Positions 7,602-16,813 of a stretch of DNA of 42,427 nt are shown piece after piece. The position numbers and the translations under genes are program-made. A model generated the notes under the pieces. It was not told where the DNA came from. It saw only the letters and a list, made by a program, of their open reading frames with translations, and ran no database searches. The stretch covers positions 1-42,427 of the forward strand of contig JAHDLO010000025.1 in NCBI GenBank assembly GCA_018432235.1. Reading direction: 5' to 3'. Every line of letters starts with the position of its first letter. The stretch's first letter is position 1. Source of the stretch: Clostridiaceae bacterium. GTDB lineage: Bacteria; Bacillota; Clostridia; Peptostreptococcales; Natronincolaceae.

Positions 7602-9593
7602 ATGCTAGAGTTTAGTAACAATCGGGGAACACTCGTATCAAAGAATTTAGCAATCTTGGTCCTACTGCCTTTTGCCGGTGCCTTTTTAAGCAATAAGAAC
7701 ATTGTTCTGTTTCATATCACCATAGAAACCTTTTGTATCTTTGTAGCCATGAGTATGCTGCTCATCGCCGTCAATACCTATCAGCACAGCAAAAACAGCT
7801 TCATATTGTTCCTGGGCCTTTCCTACGGCTTTGTGGCATATTATGATTTTCTTCATATCGTATCCGCCAAGGGCTTCAACATTTTATCGGCAAATGATAT
7901 TAATATCAGCATGCAGGTATGGATTATCGCCAGATATTTAGAGAGCATTTCACTATTATTGGCCTGCTTAGGCATTAAAAACAAAGAGACCTTTAATGTG
8001 AATAAATATATAGCCCTATACATTCTAGCCTCTGTCATACTTAATCCGCTGGTATTTAAATGGCATGTGTTTCCACCCTTCTATACACCATTCATTGAAA
8101 TATCTACATTCATTAAATTCAGCAGTTTTTTTCTAATCATCATTAATCTTTTCTCTATCGTTATAATTTATAAAAACAAGGCCTATTTTTATGAAAAAAA
8201 GTACAAATTTCTAATCGCATCCTTATGCTGTGTTGCAGTGTATATTTTTATATTTTCATTCCATTATGTAGAAATGGAGAGCCAGAGGTTTATTCTGGGG
8301 CATCTGTTTAAGCTTGTCTCCTTCTATTTGCTATATAAAGGCGTTGTTGAGCATAATCTTATAAGCCCCTATATCCAGCTTAAGGAGAGTGAAGCTTATC
8401 ATAAAAGACTCCTGGAATTTTCTCCAGACGGTATAATGATCCAAAGGGACAGTGAAATCGTTTATGCAAATCCCGCCTTTCTAAATATCATAGGTATTGA
8501 AAATGAAGGAGATCTCATTGGCAAATCAGTATTGGAGTTTCTACCCAAGGAGTTTCATGATACTGTCAAGCTGAGAAAAAGAGCAATGAAGCATGGCGAG
8601 CAAATGGGTGGGTTTGAATTCCCCATGGTAAGGACGGACAATTCAATAGTTTATGTGGAGACAGTTACTACGATTATTCCCAATGGTGATAATACTGAGT
8701 ATATCAGTATTGTACGAGATATAAGCGATCGAAGAGCAGCAGAGGAATATAGGACCCAGCTGGAAAATGAAGAGCGGGAGCTGAAGCAGAAGATAGCCTA
8801 TGAAGAAATGATGCTAGAATTTTTCACCAATATCTCCCATGATTTAAAGACACCATTAAACGTGATTCTAGGCACCGTGCAATTACTAAACCTGATACTG
8901 ATAGATACTGAAATGTACTGTAAAACTAAAAAATACATCAACATAACAAGGCAAAACTGCTTTAGGCTGTTAAAGCTTATCAATAATATCTTGGATATAT
9001 CAAAGTACGATAATAGACAGCTGAACCTACAATTTAAAAACAACGATATCATATCCCTTATCGAAAATACAACCATATCCATAGGGGATTATATCGAAAG
9101 CAAAGGGATTGAACTGATATTTGATACAGATGTTGAAGAAAAGATTATAGCCTTTGATATGGATAAAATCGAGAGGGTTATTCTGAACCTATTGTCTAAT
9201 GCCATAAAATTTACACCCAATGGTGGCAAAATCCAAGTTAGCATTAACGATGATAATAATAATGTCGTAATATCCGTTAAAGATACGGGCATTGGCATTC
9301 CAAGCTCAGAGCTAAAAACAATATTTGACCGCTACAAACAGGTGAATACAAGCCTTAATAAAAATTGCCAGGGAACTGGACTAGGTTTAGCTCTGGTTAA
9401 ATCTATAGTGGAGGCACATGGGGGTCTTGTTGATGTCAACAGTCAGTTAAAGGCAGGCAGCGAATTCATTTTCTCACTTCCCAACAGACTAATAGATGAG
9501 GCGTATATTGCTGAATCAAGCCCTGTGTATTTGCCCAATAACATTGAGAGAATCAACATCGAATTCTCTGATGTCTATGGCATAAGCTATTGA
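7602..9593 (+). CDS. MASE3-PAS hybrid-type sensor histidine kinase, 663 aa
   Basis: A membrane histidine kinase. The first 260 residues have about seven membrane segments and match the MASE3 type of integral membrane sensor (YGFVAYYDFLHI and related positions). A PAS domain follows (about 268-375, LEFSPDGIMIQRDSEIVYANPA), then a short coiled coil, HisKA (NISHDLKTPLN, His413) and HATPase (NLLSNAIKFT; VKDTGIGIP; GTGLGLALVK). No receiver domain is attached and no response regulator gene is adjacent, so it is an orphan kinase. In Clostridia, orphan kinases often feed Spo0A; that is only a possibility here. GGGGGGG lies five bases before the ATG. An AT-rich region of about 270 bp upstream carries its promoter. 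Confidence 0.9.
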   Translation: MLEFSNNRGTLVSKNLAILVLLPFAGAFLSNKNIVLFHITIETFCIFVAMSMLLIAVNTYQHSKNSFILFLGLSYGFVAYYDFLHIVSAKGFNILSANDINISMQVWIIARYLESISLLLACLGIKNKETFNVNKYIALYILASVILNPLVFKWHVFPPFYTPFIEISTFIKFSSFFLIIINLFSIVIIYKNKAYFYEKKYKFLIASLCCVAVYIFIFSFHYVEMESQRFILGHLFKLVSFYLLYKGVVEHNLISPYIQLKESEAYHKRLLEFSPDGIMIQRDSEIVYANPAFLNIIGIENEGDLIGKSVLEFLPKEFHDTVKLRKRAMKHGEQMGGFEFPMVRTDNSIVYVETVTTIIPNGDNTEYISIVRDISDRRAAEEYRTQLENEERELKQKIAYEEMMLEFFTNISHDLKTPLNVILGTVQLLNLILIDTEMYCKTKKYINITRQNCFRLLKLINNILDISKYDNRQLNLQFKNNDIISLIENTTISIGDYIESKGIELIFDTDVEEKIIAFDMDKIERVILNLLSNAIKFTPNGGKIQVSINDDNNNVVISVKDTGIGIPSSELKTIFDRYKQVNTSLNKNCQGTGLGLALVKSIVEAHGGLVDVNSQLKAGSEFIFSLPNRLIDEAYIAESSPVYLPNNIERINIEFSDVYGISY

Positions 9594-9611
9594 AATGATG
9601 AATCTGCCATA

Positions 9612-9649
9612 GAATATTGTCCCCACATTTCAAACAGGGGACAATATTC
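9612..9649. terminator. Bidirectional terminator, 13-bp perfect stem
   Basis: GAATATTGTCCCC at 9612-9624 pairs perfectly with 9637-9649 around a 12-base loop. It separates the convergent MASE3 kinase and germination locus 1. Confidence 0.8.
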
Positions 9650-9659
9650 TAATTCCTTC

Positions 9660-9884
9660 CTACTTCAGCATGCTCTCCACCCACATGGTTAATGGTTCCA
9701 TTTTCTTAATGAACATTTCCATGGGACTCCTATTAAAAACCTCCAGCTTATTTAATAAATAAACGAGGGCAGACATAGCTGCAAGACTCAGATAGACTGC
9801 ACTCATTCTCCAGTTCTCTTTTTTTATCCTGATAAAGTCCATTGTCATGACAGCGACAACTAAGATAATAACAATTATGAACAC
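9660..9884 (-). CDS. Small membrane protein of germination locus 1, 74 aa
   Basis: Two predicted membrane segments (about 1-17 and 27-44) and a short amphipathic tail. It shares its first base with the end of gerC, so it is translationally coupled as the third gene after gerA and gerC. Small membrane proteins (GerD-like or GerKX-like accessory subunits) are found beside some GerA receptors. This one is likely an accessory or modulator, but its sequence has no signature that proves it. Confidence 0.7.
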   Translation of the reverse strand: MFIIVIILVVAVMTMDFIRIKKENWRMSAVYLSLAAMSALVYLLNKLEVFNRSPMEMFIKKMEPLTMWVESMLK

Positions 9885-11035
9885 TATATTCTCCCCCTAT
9901 TTTGGTTTAATGCTGAATGCAGCAGAGTGCTCTCCACTTCATAATTGATCTCTGCCTTGGAAAATACCTTATTCCAGTCATCCTTCAGCTCCTTGAATTC
10001 GGCAGGATAAGCTCTATAAAAATATCTGCTGAGATTAAAAAAATCGATCTGATACTGATTCTGCGCTGCCTTCATTGCAAGGGCCATCTTTTCCTCCAGC
10101 ACGCTATTCAGCTGTAGGGTGGCCTCTTCAATATCCAGCTCCCAATAGGTATGGTCCTTGGGCACTCGCTCAGCCACATTTGCCCTTACCTTTAGCTTAA
10201 TATCAAAGCCTACACCAGTATCCGTCAGCTTCGGTTTAACCTTAGCAGTTGACTCCAGCACCTCAATCGACAGTAAGTCACCGCTGCTCTTGCTCTCAAA
10301 GACGATTACAGCATTCTTAAAGTTATTAGTAATAAAATTAAAGCCCTGTCCCTCCTCAAATCCTAAATAACCCGCCAGCCTGTCGTTATCAAAAACAGCG
10401 ATTTGCGTCAGGTGAAACATCGCCTTTTCATTCTCACTGGGGGCCGGAAGCTTTTCCAAAAGACCTGTAACATAATTAATTACGGGATTATTGACAGCTT
10501 CAACGGTTTCATGGAGCTCCGCCACATAAACCTTTGAACTGGCACCATAGTTTACCGCCATAATCTCCATAACCAAAGCAGGGATTAAACCTAATGTGTT
10601 GGGGGTATCAAATATCTCCTCGGGGGCCTGCTTGGTGACAAAAACATCGATCTCCAGCCTTACCTCCATGTCCTGAACCAGGAAGCCTATAATCTCTCCA
10701 ATGCCCTCCTTAGCTATGCTTTCATTGATGACAAGGGCTTTAATATGAGATAGGTATAGTCGTCTTCCAGAGATCATAGAGAGATTTCTTAATGCATCAA
10801 AAACCGTCAATCCTTCAGCCTTTAATATTGTGTAAATATCCCTTTGTTCCGGTGCCTCAGCCACGAAAAATCCTGGATTTGCCACCTGAGCTACAATTGA
10901 AAACAGACCTGTCTCGGTTTTTGATACCCCCAAGCCCAAAACAAAGCCTAGATTTTCAATCTCCCTTCTACTCCAACAGGCGGTTGTCAGTAGCGTGACG
11001 ATGATGATAAGTATCGCTAGCTTAACTCTTTTCAT
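9884..11035 (-). CDS. Ger(x)C family germinant-receptor lipoprotein, 383 aa
   Basis: The C subunit of a GerA-type germinant receptor, anchored in the spore inner membrane. A lipoprotein signal ends in LLTTAC (Cys20), followed by the family's opening WSRREIENLGFVLGLGVS. The three-domain GerC fold follows; the last third (about 210-370) corresponds to the conserved C-terminal domain and ends in a stretch on RYFYRAYPAEFKELKDDW. It starts 11 bases after gerA and is followed by the small membrane protein. The matching gerB is divergent at 12734. Confidence 0.92.
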   Translation of the reverse strand: MKRVKLAILIIIVTLLTTACWSRREIENLGFVLGLGVSKTETGLFSIVAQVANPGFFVAEAPEQRDIYTILKAEGLTVFDALRNLSMISGRRLYLSHIKALVINESIAKEGIGEIIGFLVQDMEVRLEIDVFVTKQAPEEIFDTPNTLGLIPALVMEIMAVNYGASSKVYVAELHETVEAVNNPVINYVTGLLEKLPAPSENEKAMFHLTQIAVFDNDRLAGYLGFEEGQGFNFITNNFKNAVIVFESKSSGDLLSIEVLESTAKVKPKLTDTGVGFDIKLKVRANVAERVPKDHTYWELDIEEATLQLNSVLEEKMALAMKAAQNQYQIDFFNLSRYFYRAYPAEFKELKDDWNKVFSKAEINYEVESTLLHSALNQNRGRI

Positions 11036-11046
11036 ATTATGCCTCC

Positions 11047-12654
11047 TTAGCTTGGTGGACTGGGTTTTAAATTATCGCTTTTTCTCTGATTATTACCCTT
11101 GACAATATGCTTGGACCTCCTAGTAATGCGCCATGCAGGCAGCCTAAGTACCCAGTCCTTCATATCCTCTAGGCTGATGGGACCGAAGGGCAGCATAAAG
11201 GGAACGCCTAAGGAACGAAGGGAGAACAGATTCAAAGCGATAATCAATGCACCTGTCATAAGACCGTAAATACCCAACGTGGCGGCTAAGGCCATATTAA
11301 AAAACCTGATCAGCCTTAAGCTAAGGTTGAAATTTGTAAAGGGCAAGGTAAAGGAGAATATGGCAGTTGTTGCAACAACAATCACCACTGCAGGTGACAC
11401 CAAGCCTGCCTCTACAGCCGCCTGTCCGATAATCAAAGCACCGACAATGCTTATGGTTTGGCCTATATAGGCAGGAAGTCTGGTGCCTGCCTCCCTTAGG
11501 GTTTCTATTGCTATTTCCATCAGCAATGCCTCTACAAAGGCAGGATAAGGTACCCCGGCTCTTGTTCCCGCCAGAGTTAATGCCAGTCTGGTGGGTATCA
11601 TTTCCTGATGAAAGGTACTAATGGCAATATAAATAGCAGGAAAGAAGAGCAGTACAAATACGCTTAAGTAGCGAATCAGCCGATTAAAGGTTGCAAAGTA
11701 TGAATTGATATAATAATCCTCTGTTGTGATAAAATAATCCGCCACCACTGCTGGAACCACCGATGCGAAGGGTGTTCCCTCGCATATCATCCCAATTCTT
11801 CCCTCCAGCAGCATTCCCTGAAGCCTGTCGGGTCTTTCAGTAAAAAATGAGGTGTTAAAAATATTCATCGGCGCATCCGATATATACTCCTCTATTTGAT
11901 TAGAGCCTATGATGCCATCGACATCTATTCTTTTCAGTCTTTTTAGAAGCTCCTCAACAATGGCATTATCCGCAATTTCATCAATATATACTACCCATAG
12001 CTCTGTTTTACTTTCCCTTCCGATATACAGTTTTTTACTTACAAGCCTTGGTGTCTTTAGGTTTTTCCTTAGTAAGGACAAATTCACCATTGCATCCTCA
12101 ACAAATCCCTGCTGCGAGCCCCTTACCACCCTTTCAGTCTTTGGCTCTGCGTATTCTCTTGCAGGCTCCTTACCAACAGAAGTAGATATCACCCCCGAAT
12201 AGCTGTCAATTAAAAGCAACCCATTACCTAACAGAATATCAGCGACAGCCTCTTGCAGCCCCTTTCTATAATAAATATTATTGTTCGACAATACACCCTC
12301 TATAATGGTCTCTATGCTTTTATATAGCTCCCCCCTTTCGGTGATGGTTCTTTCACCAATACCCTGCTGAAGGGGATAAATCACAGAGTTCACTAGACAT
12401 TCTCTATTGACAATGCTCTCCAGAAAAATGACAGCTGCCCTTGTGATGGGCCTTGTGGGCAAAAACAGCTTTCTTATCACTAAATCATCACTGTTTTTAA
12501 AGGCGTTTTTTATAAGGGCGATATCCTCCTCTAAGCTACCTGTGAATGGTTTAACCTCGTTAAAATTATAGGGGACCTCCTGATTTTGGCTGCCCTCCTT
12601 TTTTACCACTTTCTTTAAAGCCTCCTTGATATATTGGAAAAGAGAATTATTCAT
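11047..12654 (-). CDS. GerA-family germinant-receptor A subunit, 535 aa
   Basis: The A subunit of a spore germinant receptor. A hydrophilic N-terminal half (about 1-290) precedes a membrane half with five or so segments and the family motifs SLLRKNLKTPRL, TRAGVPYPAFVEALLME, REAGTRLP and GQAAVEAGLVSP. The long frame would begin earlier, but GGAGGTG seven bases before the ATG at 12654 fixes this start and gives the usual family length. It heads a minus-strand operon (A, C, small membrane protein). The B subunit starts 80 bp away on the other strand, so the receptor genes share one divergent control region. Confidence 0.94.
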   Translation of the reverse strand: MNNSLFQYIKEALKKVVKKEGSQNQEVPYNFNEVKPFTGSLEEDIALIKNAFKNSDDLVIRKLFLPTRPITRAAVIFLESIVNRECLVNSVIYPLQQGIGERTITERGELYKSIETIIEGVLSNNNIYYRKGLQEAVADILLGNGLLLIDSYSGVISTSVGKEPAREYAEPKTERVVRGSQQGFVEDAMVNLSLLRKNLKTPRLVSKKLYIGRESKTELWVVYIDEIADNAIVEELLKRLKRIDVDGIIGSNQIEEYISDAPMNIFNTSFFTERPDRLQGMLLEGRIGMICEGTPFASVVPAVVADYFITTEDYYINSYFATFNRLIRYLSVFVLLFFPAIYIAISTFHQEMIPTRLALTLAGTRAGVPYPAFVEALLMEIAIETLREAGTRLPAYIGQTISIVGALIIGQAAVEAGLVSPAVVIVVATTAIFSFTLPFTNFNLSLRLIRFFNMALAATLGIYGLMTGALIIALNLFSLRSLGVPFMLPFGPISLEDMKDWVLRLPAWRITRRSKHIVKGNNQRKSDNLKPSPPS

Positions 12655-12683
12655 TGATGAACACCTCCAAGCATCTATATTTT

Positions 12684-12714
12684 GCACATAAAATGGTGAA
12701 ACTATCATAAAATA
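12684..12714 (+). promoter_or_regulatory. Possible sigma-G promoter of gerB (locus 1)
   Basis: GCACA at 12684-12688, 17 bases, then CATAAAA at 12706: each box is one base from the sigma-G/F consensus (GCATR, CATAMTA). On the minus strand, GATTA-17-CATTTTA is a weaker match facing gerA. Forespore expression would be expected for germinant receptors. Confidence 0.35.
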
Positions 12715-12733
12715 ATCGAAAATATAGAGGTGT

Positions 12734-13852
12734 ATGATGAATACTTTAAATAACAATGGCATTGTAAAAATATCCTTTTTCCAGCTGTTCCTCCTTACCC
12801 TTGCTCAGGCTGGTGGGGCCGCAATCATTTATATTCCAGGGCTGGCGGAGGCTGGTAATGATGTTTGGATTTCAAATATCATTGCTTCCATTGTGGGCTA
12901 TATTGTGATATTTAGCCACTATCTTCCTATATCCCAAAGGCCTGAGCTCAGCTTAACGGAAATATACGATGAATATTGGGGAAAGCTCTTAGGGGGTATG
13001 GCCAGCCTATTTTATCTGATTTACTTTTTTATACTCTGCTGCCTCATCGTCGCTGATGTCTTTTATTTCGGCAAAATAACCATGCCGGAAACTCCTGGAT
13101 ATGTTTTTATTATTTTCTTTCTGATTCCGCCAATTTACGGTGTCAAGCTAGGCCTGGAGACCGTATCCAGGCTATTGGAATTTATATTGCCAATAATTGT
13201 AGTAATATATTGTTCACTATTCTTAATGGTATTTCCTAAGCTGGATTTCACACGACTTCTACCTTTAATTCCCGATGGCATAAATCCGGTTATTGCAGGA
13301 GCCATACCCAATATGAATTTTCCCTATGCCCAGCTTTTGCCCTTGGTCTATTTTTATAAGCATTCAAATATTAACGCCAAAGGTAAGACCACTTTTTTGA
13401 AGACAATTTTTTGGGGGATATTGCTGTCTACAATACTCCTTACCCTAAGATCCATCGCTTCTGCCAGTGCTTATGGAAATGACACATTGAAAACCCTGAC
13501 ATATCCTCCCTTCAGCACCATTAGACTGATAGAAATTGGTGAGGTATTGGAGCGACTGGATGCTCTTTTTCTTGCAGTATTTTATGTGACCACCTTCTTT
13601 AAGTTTTCTATCACCTATTATGTGATCTGTGAAATTATTAGTGACTATTTTAAGGTTGGTTCGCCAAAGGACCTTGCGATGCCGGTTGCATTGCTTATTG
13701 CCGTATCCATGCCCTTTTTAATACCTCGATTTGATGTTATTCTTCAAACTGTTGTTCCCTACTTTTATGTTAGCATTCCTCTTTTTTTTCCATTACCGCT
13801 GCTGCTGTACGGTACCATTAGACTAAAGAAACCCAAATCCCTTTCTAAATGA
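12734..13852 (+). CDS. GerB-family spore germination permease, 372 aa
   Basis: The B subunit of the GerA-type receptor, an APC-superfamily membrane protein with about ten membrane segments across its length. Family features include the N-terminal FFQLFLLTLAQAGGA and the PGYVFI and ETVSRLLEFILP segments. Two ATG codons lie in tandem (12734 and 12737); GAGGTG is better spaced for the second, so the protein may be 371 residues. The gene points away from gerA and gerC, an arrangement repeated at germination locus 2. Confidence 0.93.
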   Translation: MMNTLNNNGIVKISFFQLFLLTLAQAGGAAIIYIPGLAEAGNDVWISNIIASIVGYIVIFSHYLPISQRPELSLTEIYDEYWGKLLGGMASLFYLIYFFILCCLIVADVFYFGKITMPETPGYVFIIFFLIPPIYGVKLGLETVSRLLEFILPIIVVIYCSLFLMVFPKLDFTRLLPLIPDGINPVIAGAIPNMNFPYAQLLPLVYFYKHSNINAKGKTTFLKTIFWGILLSTILLTLRSIASASAYGNDTLKTLTYPPFSTIRLIEIGEVLERLDALFLAVFYVTTFFKFSITYYVICEIISDYFKVGSPKDLAMPVALLIAVSMPFLIPRFDVILQTVVPYFYVSIPLFFPLPLLLYGTIRLKKPKSLSK

Positions 13853-13965
13853 TGGCCGTTAGCATTTGCATAATAAAGATAAACAGTAATCCAAAAATAT
13901 AGGATTATGTGCCTCATTATGCTATAATGAAGATTGTATATATCAATGAAAAACAGGGGGTACAT

Positions 13966-14544
13966 ATGAAAAATAACTGGCATTTAGATGAAGGGCTTCG
14001 CTTGGTTAGACAGCATAGAAATGGCTCCGGCTGGTTCTTCTGGATAGCTGGTCTATCATTAGTGAATATAATTATGGCAATTATAAATGGCAGCTGGGGC
14101 TTTGTTTTCGGTTTAGGAACTGCTGAAATCATTTATTATGTTGCTCAGGAGCTCAGCTATCAACTTGGTAGCTTTGTTTTAACAGCTGGCATAGCGTTAA
14201 GTCTGCTTTTAATGGGTATTTTTGTAGCTCTAGGTTTTGGCTCCAGAAAGGGCAAAAACTTGTGCTTTATACTGGGCTTTATTCTATATGCCCTGGATGC
14301 GATATTGCTGGTGGTTTTAGGTGATTACATGGGGGCATTATTTCATCTTTACCCTCTATACTGTATTTTTAAAGGGCTGCAGGCAAATAAATACCTTATA
14401 GTTATGGCCTCGGAGGCTGAAAAGCATCACAAGCTCAATGAGGAAGGCGGTTCTGATGGAGAGGCTGCAGAGGAGGATAACCTTACAGAGGTTCAAAAAA
14501 ATTTTAGAAAAGAAATGCAGAGCCTGCATCGTGATATGCATTAA
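13966..14544 (+). CDS. Integral membrane protein, 192 aa, unknown
   Basis: Four predicted membrane segments between about residues 18 and 135, then a hydrophilic acidic tail rich in Glu (EEGGSDGEAAEEDN) ending in a basic amphipathic helix. I do not recognise a family. The start at 13966 is set by CAGGGGG and a TATAAT-like box at 13923-13928. It is convergent with the PadR gene and shares its terminator. Small membrane proteins often accompany PadR repressors, but there the genes are usually co-directional, so a functional link is uncertain. Confidence 0.7.
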   Translation: MKNNWHLDEGLRLVRQHRNGSGWFFWIAGLSLVNIIMAIINGSWGFVFGLGTAEIIYYVAQELSYQLGSFVLTAGIALSLLLMGIFVALGFGSRKGKNLCFILGFILYALDAILLVVLGDYMGALFHLYPLYCIFKGLQANKYLIVMASEAEKHHKLNEEGGSDGEAAEEDNLTEVQKNFRKEMQSLHRDMH

Positions 14545-14547
14545 AAT

Positions 14548-14582
14548 AAGGGGTGGCCGACAATCTATGTCAGCTACCCCTT
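14548..14582. terminator. Bidirectional terminator
   Basis: AAGGGGTGGC (14548-14557) pairs with GCTACCCCTT (14573-14582) with one G-T pair. It is flanked by TTTA on one side and TTATTTTAA on the other, between convergent genes. Confidence 0.8.
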
Positions 14583-14587
14583 TAGCT

Positions 14588-14899
14588 TTATTCCTTCTTT
14601 ATTTCCTTAAAGAGCTCATAGGCCTTTTCTCTTGCTTCCTCCAGCACCTCGTTACCAGTCTCGGTTATTCTATAGTATTTGCGAATCTTGCCTTCAATTA
14701 GTCTTTCTTCCTTTTCCAACAATCCGCCCTTCTCCATGCTGTGTAAGATGGGATACAGGGTTCCTGCACTGGTCTGATAGCCATGATCCTTAAGCTCCTC
14801 TATCATCCATGCACCGAAAAAAGGCTCTTTTTTTGCATGATGCAGAATATGTATTTGTATAAAGCCCAGGAACAGCTTCCGAATGATTCGCCTTTGCAT
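14588..14899 (-). CDS. PadR-family transcriptional repressor, 103 aa
   Basis: A winged-helix PadR regulator. The core motif FGAWMIEELKDHGYQTSAGTLYPILHSMEKGGLL covers helices 2-4 and the Gly-Thr-Leu-Tyr-Pro recognition helix typical of the family. The wing KIRKYYRIT and a C-terminal dimer helix follow. The ATG at 14899 is preferred over two upstream in-frame starts because GGAG lies eight bases before it and the length fits the family. It has its own promoter (14952-14979) and lies 122 bp beyond the flavodoxin gene, so it is probably not part of the heme operon proper. Its ligand and targets are unknown. Confidence 0.9.
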   Translation of the reverse strand: MQRRIIRKLFLGFIQIHILHHAKKEPFFGAWMIEELKDHGYQTSAGTLYPILHSMEKGGLLEKEERLIEGKIRKYYRITETGNEVLEEAREKAYELFKEIKKE

Positions 14900-14951
14900 G
14901 AATTTCGCTCCAATCCATTTCATATCAACGACTGGTATTGTCATTATTACA

Positions 14952-14979
14952 ATTATAGCATATTACTGAATACATTCAA
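14952..14979 (-). promoter_or_regulatory. Sigma-A-type promoter of padR
   Basis: On the minus strand: TTGAAT, 16 bases, TATAAT (the -10 is perfect). The distance to the PadR start codon is about 50 bases. It separates padR from the upstream iron/heme operon. Confidence 0.6.
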
Positions 14980-15021
14980 GCCTGCTATTGGGGATTGTTT
15001 CATCATGCTGCTTCATTTGGC

Positions 15022-15531
15022 CTATCGACCTTTTAAAATTCCCTCGAAAGCCTTCTGTGCGTTTTTAAAATCCGTCTCATTAGGATGCTTTGCGGCCTCC
15101 TCAAGTCTGGCCTTCCTCTCTGCATTCATACCATGAGGATGATCAGCAGGAAGACTGTTAAATCTTTGTACCAGCCTTGGATCCACCTTGCCCTGGCACA
15201 TAAAGGTACCCATGATATCATTATTGTTGTCCAAAAACAATTTCTTTGCATTTTCCATAGTATTTAGAGCGTGCTGTGAGTCAGGATATGCCCCCAGGGT
15301 CATAAATAGCGCAACCCTTTTCTCCTTTATTGTGCTAATATAGCCCTGCGCTTTCTTATCGGCATTCTCTCTATCGGCCCAAAAACCAATTGCTATAAAA
15401 TCATAGGCCTTAGGCTCCGGTGCCTCATCCACCGGATAAAGCTCAGTGCCCTCCGGCATTATCTCCAGTATCGCCTCTGCTACGGCCTTCGTATTTCCTG
15501 TCAAGCTTGAATAAACAATCATTGCCTTCAT
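15022..15531 (-). CDS. Flavodoxin-family protein, last gene of the heme/nitrogenase-like operon, 169 aa
   Basis: An FMN-binding electron carrier. The phosphate-binding loop is YSSLTGNTKAVAEAI (residues about 7-21); the ring-binding loops are GFWADRENAD (about 49-58) and MTLGAYPDSQHA (about 77-88). The C-terminal third, with CQGKVDPRL and HPNETDF, resembles a group of anaerobe flavodoxins that accompany tetrapyrrole-reducing enzymes (BilS and HmuF are such partners); I cannot confirm membership. AGGAGGTAAAAT precedes the ATG, 10 bases after the NifK-like gene. It is a plausible electron donor for the NifH-like reductase or for a reaction on the tetrapyrrole. Confidence 0.88.
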   Translation of the reverse strand: MKAMIVYSSLTGNTKAVAEAILEIMPEGTELYPVDEAPEPKAYDFIAIGFWADRENADKKAQGYISTIKEKRVALFMTLGAYPDSQHALNTMENAKKLFLDNNNDIMGTFMCQGKVDPRLVQRFNSLPADHPHGMNAERKARLEEAAKHPNETDFKNAQKAFEGILKGR

Positions 15532-15541
15532 ATTTTACCTC

Positions 15542-16813
15542 CTAAAATCCATTCTTTAGCTGTTTTTGCTTCTGTTTGATCTGATTTAAAAGTATTTCTA
15601 TAATATATGTGGCACCGTTAAAACCCATGAAGGGGGTCAAATCGTATATCTGGATATGGTGAAGATTAGGGTTTGATACCTGCAGCTTCAAGGGTGTATT
15701 AGCGGACATCTCCAGTAACACGCCATCTCCAAATATAATATCCGGTTTGATTTCCGAAAGCAGGGCTTCCTTTGCTTCCTCACTGCCATTGACCAACAGC
15801 CTATCGGAAAACGCCTCCGGTAGCTGCCTATAGCCCTTGTCCTTTAGATTATGATTGACAAAGGCCCGCGATATATTAATTGATAGCTCAGAGGTGATAA
15901 AGGGATAGATATCGGCGATAAAATCATAATTTCCTGCCAGCAGTCCTTCAAAGCCTCTGTAGGAAAAGGTAGCGTGCTTAAACCTCATTAGGAGCTTTCT
16001 TGCCTTATCCATTTGCTGCGCCATAAATATTTCATTTGCCTTTGTATTCAAGACCTCTTCAATCCTTTTAATCCAGCTGTTTGTGCCATTGAAGCCATAG
16101 GGTGCCCCTACGATATAGGACATCTGGTATTTTTCCTTAAGTAACTCTGCTGCCGCTATGCCCTCTGCCCTCAACACGATATTCAGCTCTGCACCTGCCG
16201 CCTCTTCAATGGATTTAATAGAGGAATTTGCTGTAAACACTGTATTGAGTCGATAACCAAAGGCCCCCTGCATTACAGCTTCCAGCTCCCTAAGGTCTGC
16301 TGCGAAGTTATAGCAGTCTGCATTGCTGCCTATGATATTAAAGCTCTTTTCCTGTCTGGCAGCCGGTGCCTTGACCACATATTTTGCCAGTATGGTCAGC
16401 ACCTCCCTAATCCCATAGGTATAATCGCCTCTAAAGCCACCTCCGGTAAAGGGTATCAGCTTAGCCTTCACCGCCTGCTGAAGATCCTCACATATACTGT
16501 CTATATCTGTTCCAATTATCGATGAAATAGAGGAGGCCACTACAAATATGTAAGGGGGCTTATAGACTGAGTCCACCTCTTTAATGGTCTCTGTCAACCT
16601 TTCGCTATCACCCATAACGATGTTATTTTCATCCATATGGGTTGTATAGAGGGAAGCCCTCAGCTCACTATTAAGATTCATAAAGCCTTCTATGCCATAA
16701 TGGGTGGTTCCTGCAGGACCGTATTCAATGATGCAGGCATCCTTAATTGACGCCAATGCCCATAGGGTGCCCATTCTGTCAGAGGCCAGCGGTAAATATT
16801 TATGAAGCTGCAT
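15542..16813 (-). CDS. NifK-like subunit of a nitrogenase-superfamily reductase, 423 aa
   Basis: The second subunit of a nitrogenase-like component 1 with the NifD-like gene before it. The three-domain alpha/beta fold is recognisable from NNIVMGDSERLTETI (the usual FGG-KKL segment), SSISSIIGTD (the usual TTC...IGDD segment), PFTGGGFRG and the late DIIFGDG. The three Cys that hold the P-cluster on the NifK side are missing: RMGTL replaces the first, GPAGTTHYG has Thr36 at the second, and SSISSIIG lacks the third. The only nearby Cys is Cys27. The start at 16813 (AAGGGGAAA five bases ahead) overlaps the NifD-like gene by 14 bases. This is not a dinitrogenase. Confidence 0.87.
   Translation of the reverse strand: MQLHKYLPLASDRMGTLWALASIKDACIIEYGPAGTTHYGIEGFMNLNSELRASLYTTHMDENNIVMGDSERLTETIKEVDSVYKPPYIFVVASSISSIIGTDIDSICEDLQQAVKAKLIPFTGGGFRGDYTYGIREVLTILAKYVVKAPAARQEKSFNIIGSNADCYNFAADLRELEAVMQGAFGYRLNTVFTANSSIKSIEEAAGAELNIVLRAEGIAAAELLKEKYQMSYIVGAPYGFNGTNSWIKRIEEVLNTKANEIFMAQQMDKARKLLMRFKHATFSYRGFEGLLAGNYDFIADIYPFITSELSINISRAFVNHNLKDKGYRQLPEAFSDRLLVNGSEEAKEALLSEIKPDIIFGDGVLLEMSANTPLKLQVSNPNLHHIQIYDLTPFMGFNGATYIIEILLNQIKQKQKQLKNGF

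Noticed and set aside
13909..13965. Upstream ATG for the 192-residue membrane protein
   Set aside because: It lies at or before the TATAAT-like box and has no ribosome binding site; the start at 13966 has CAGGGGG.
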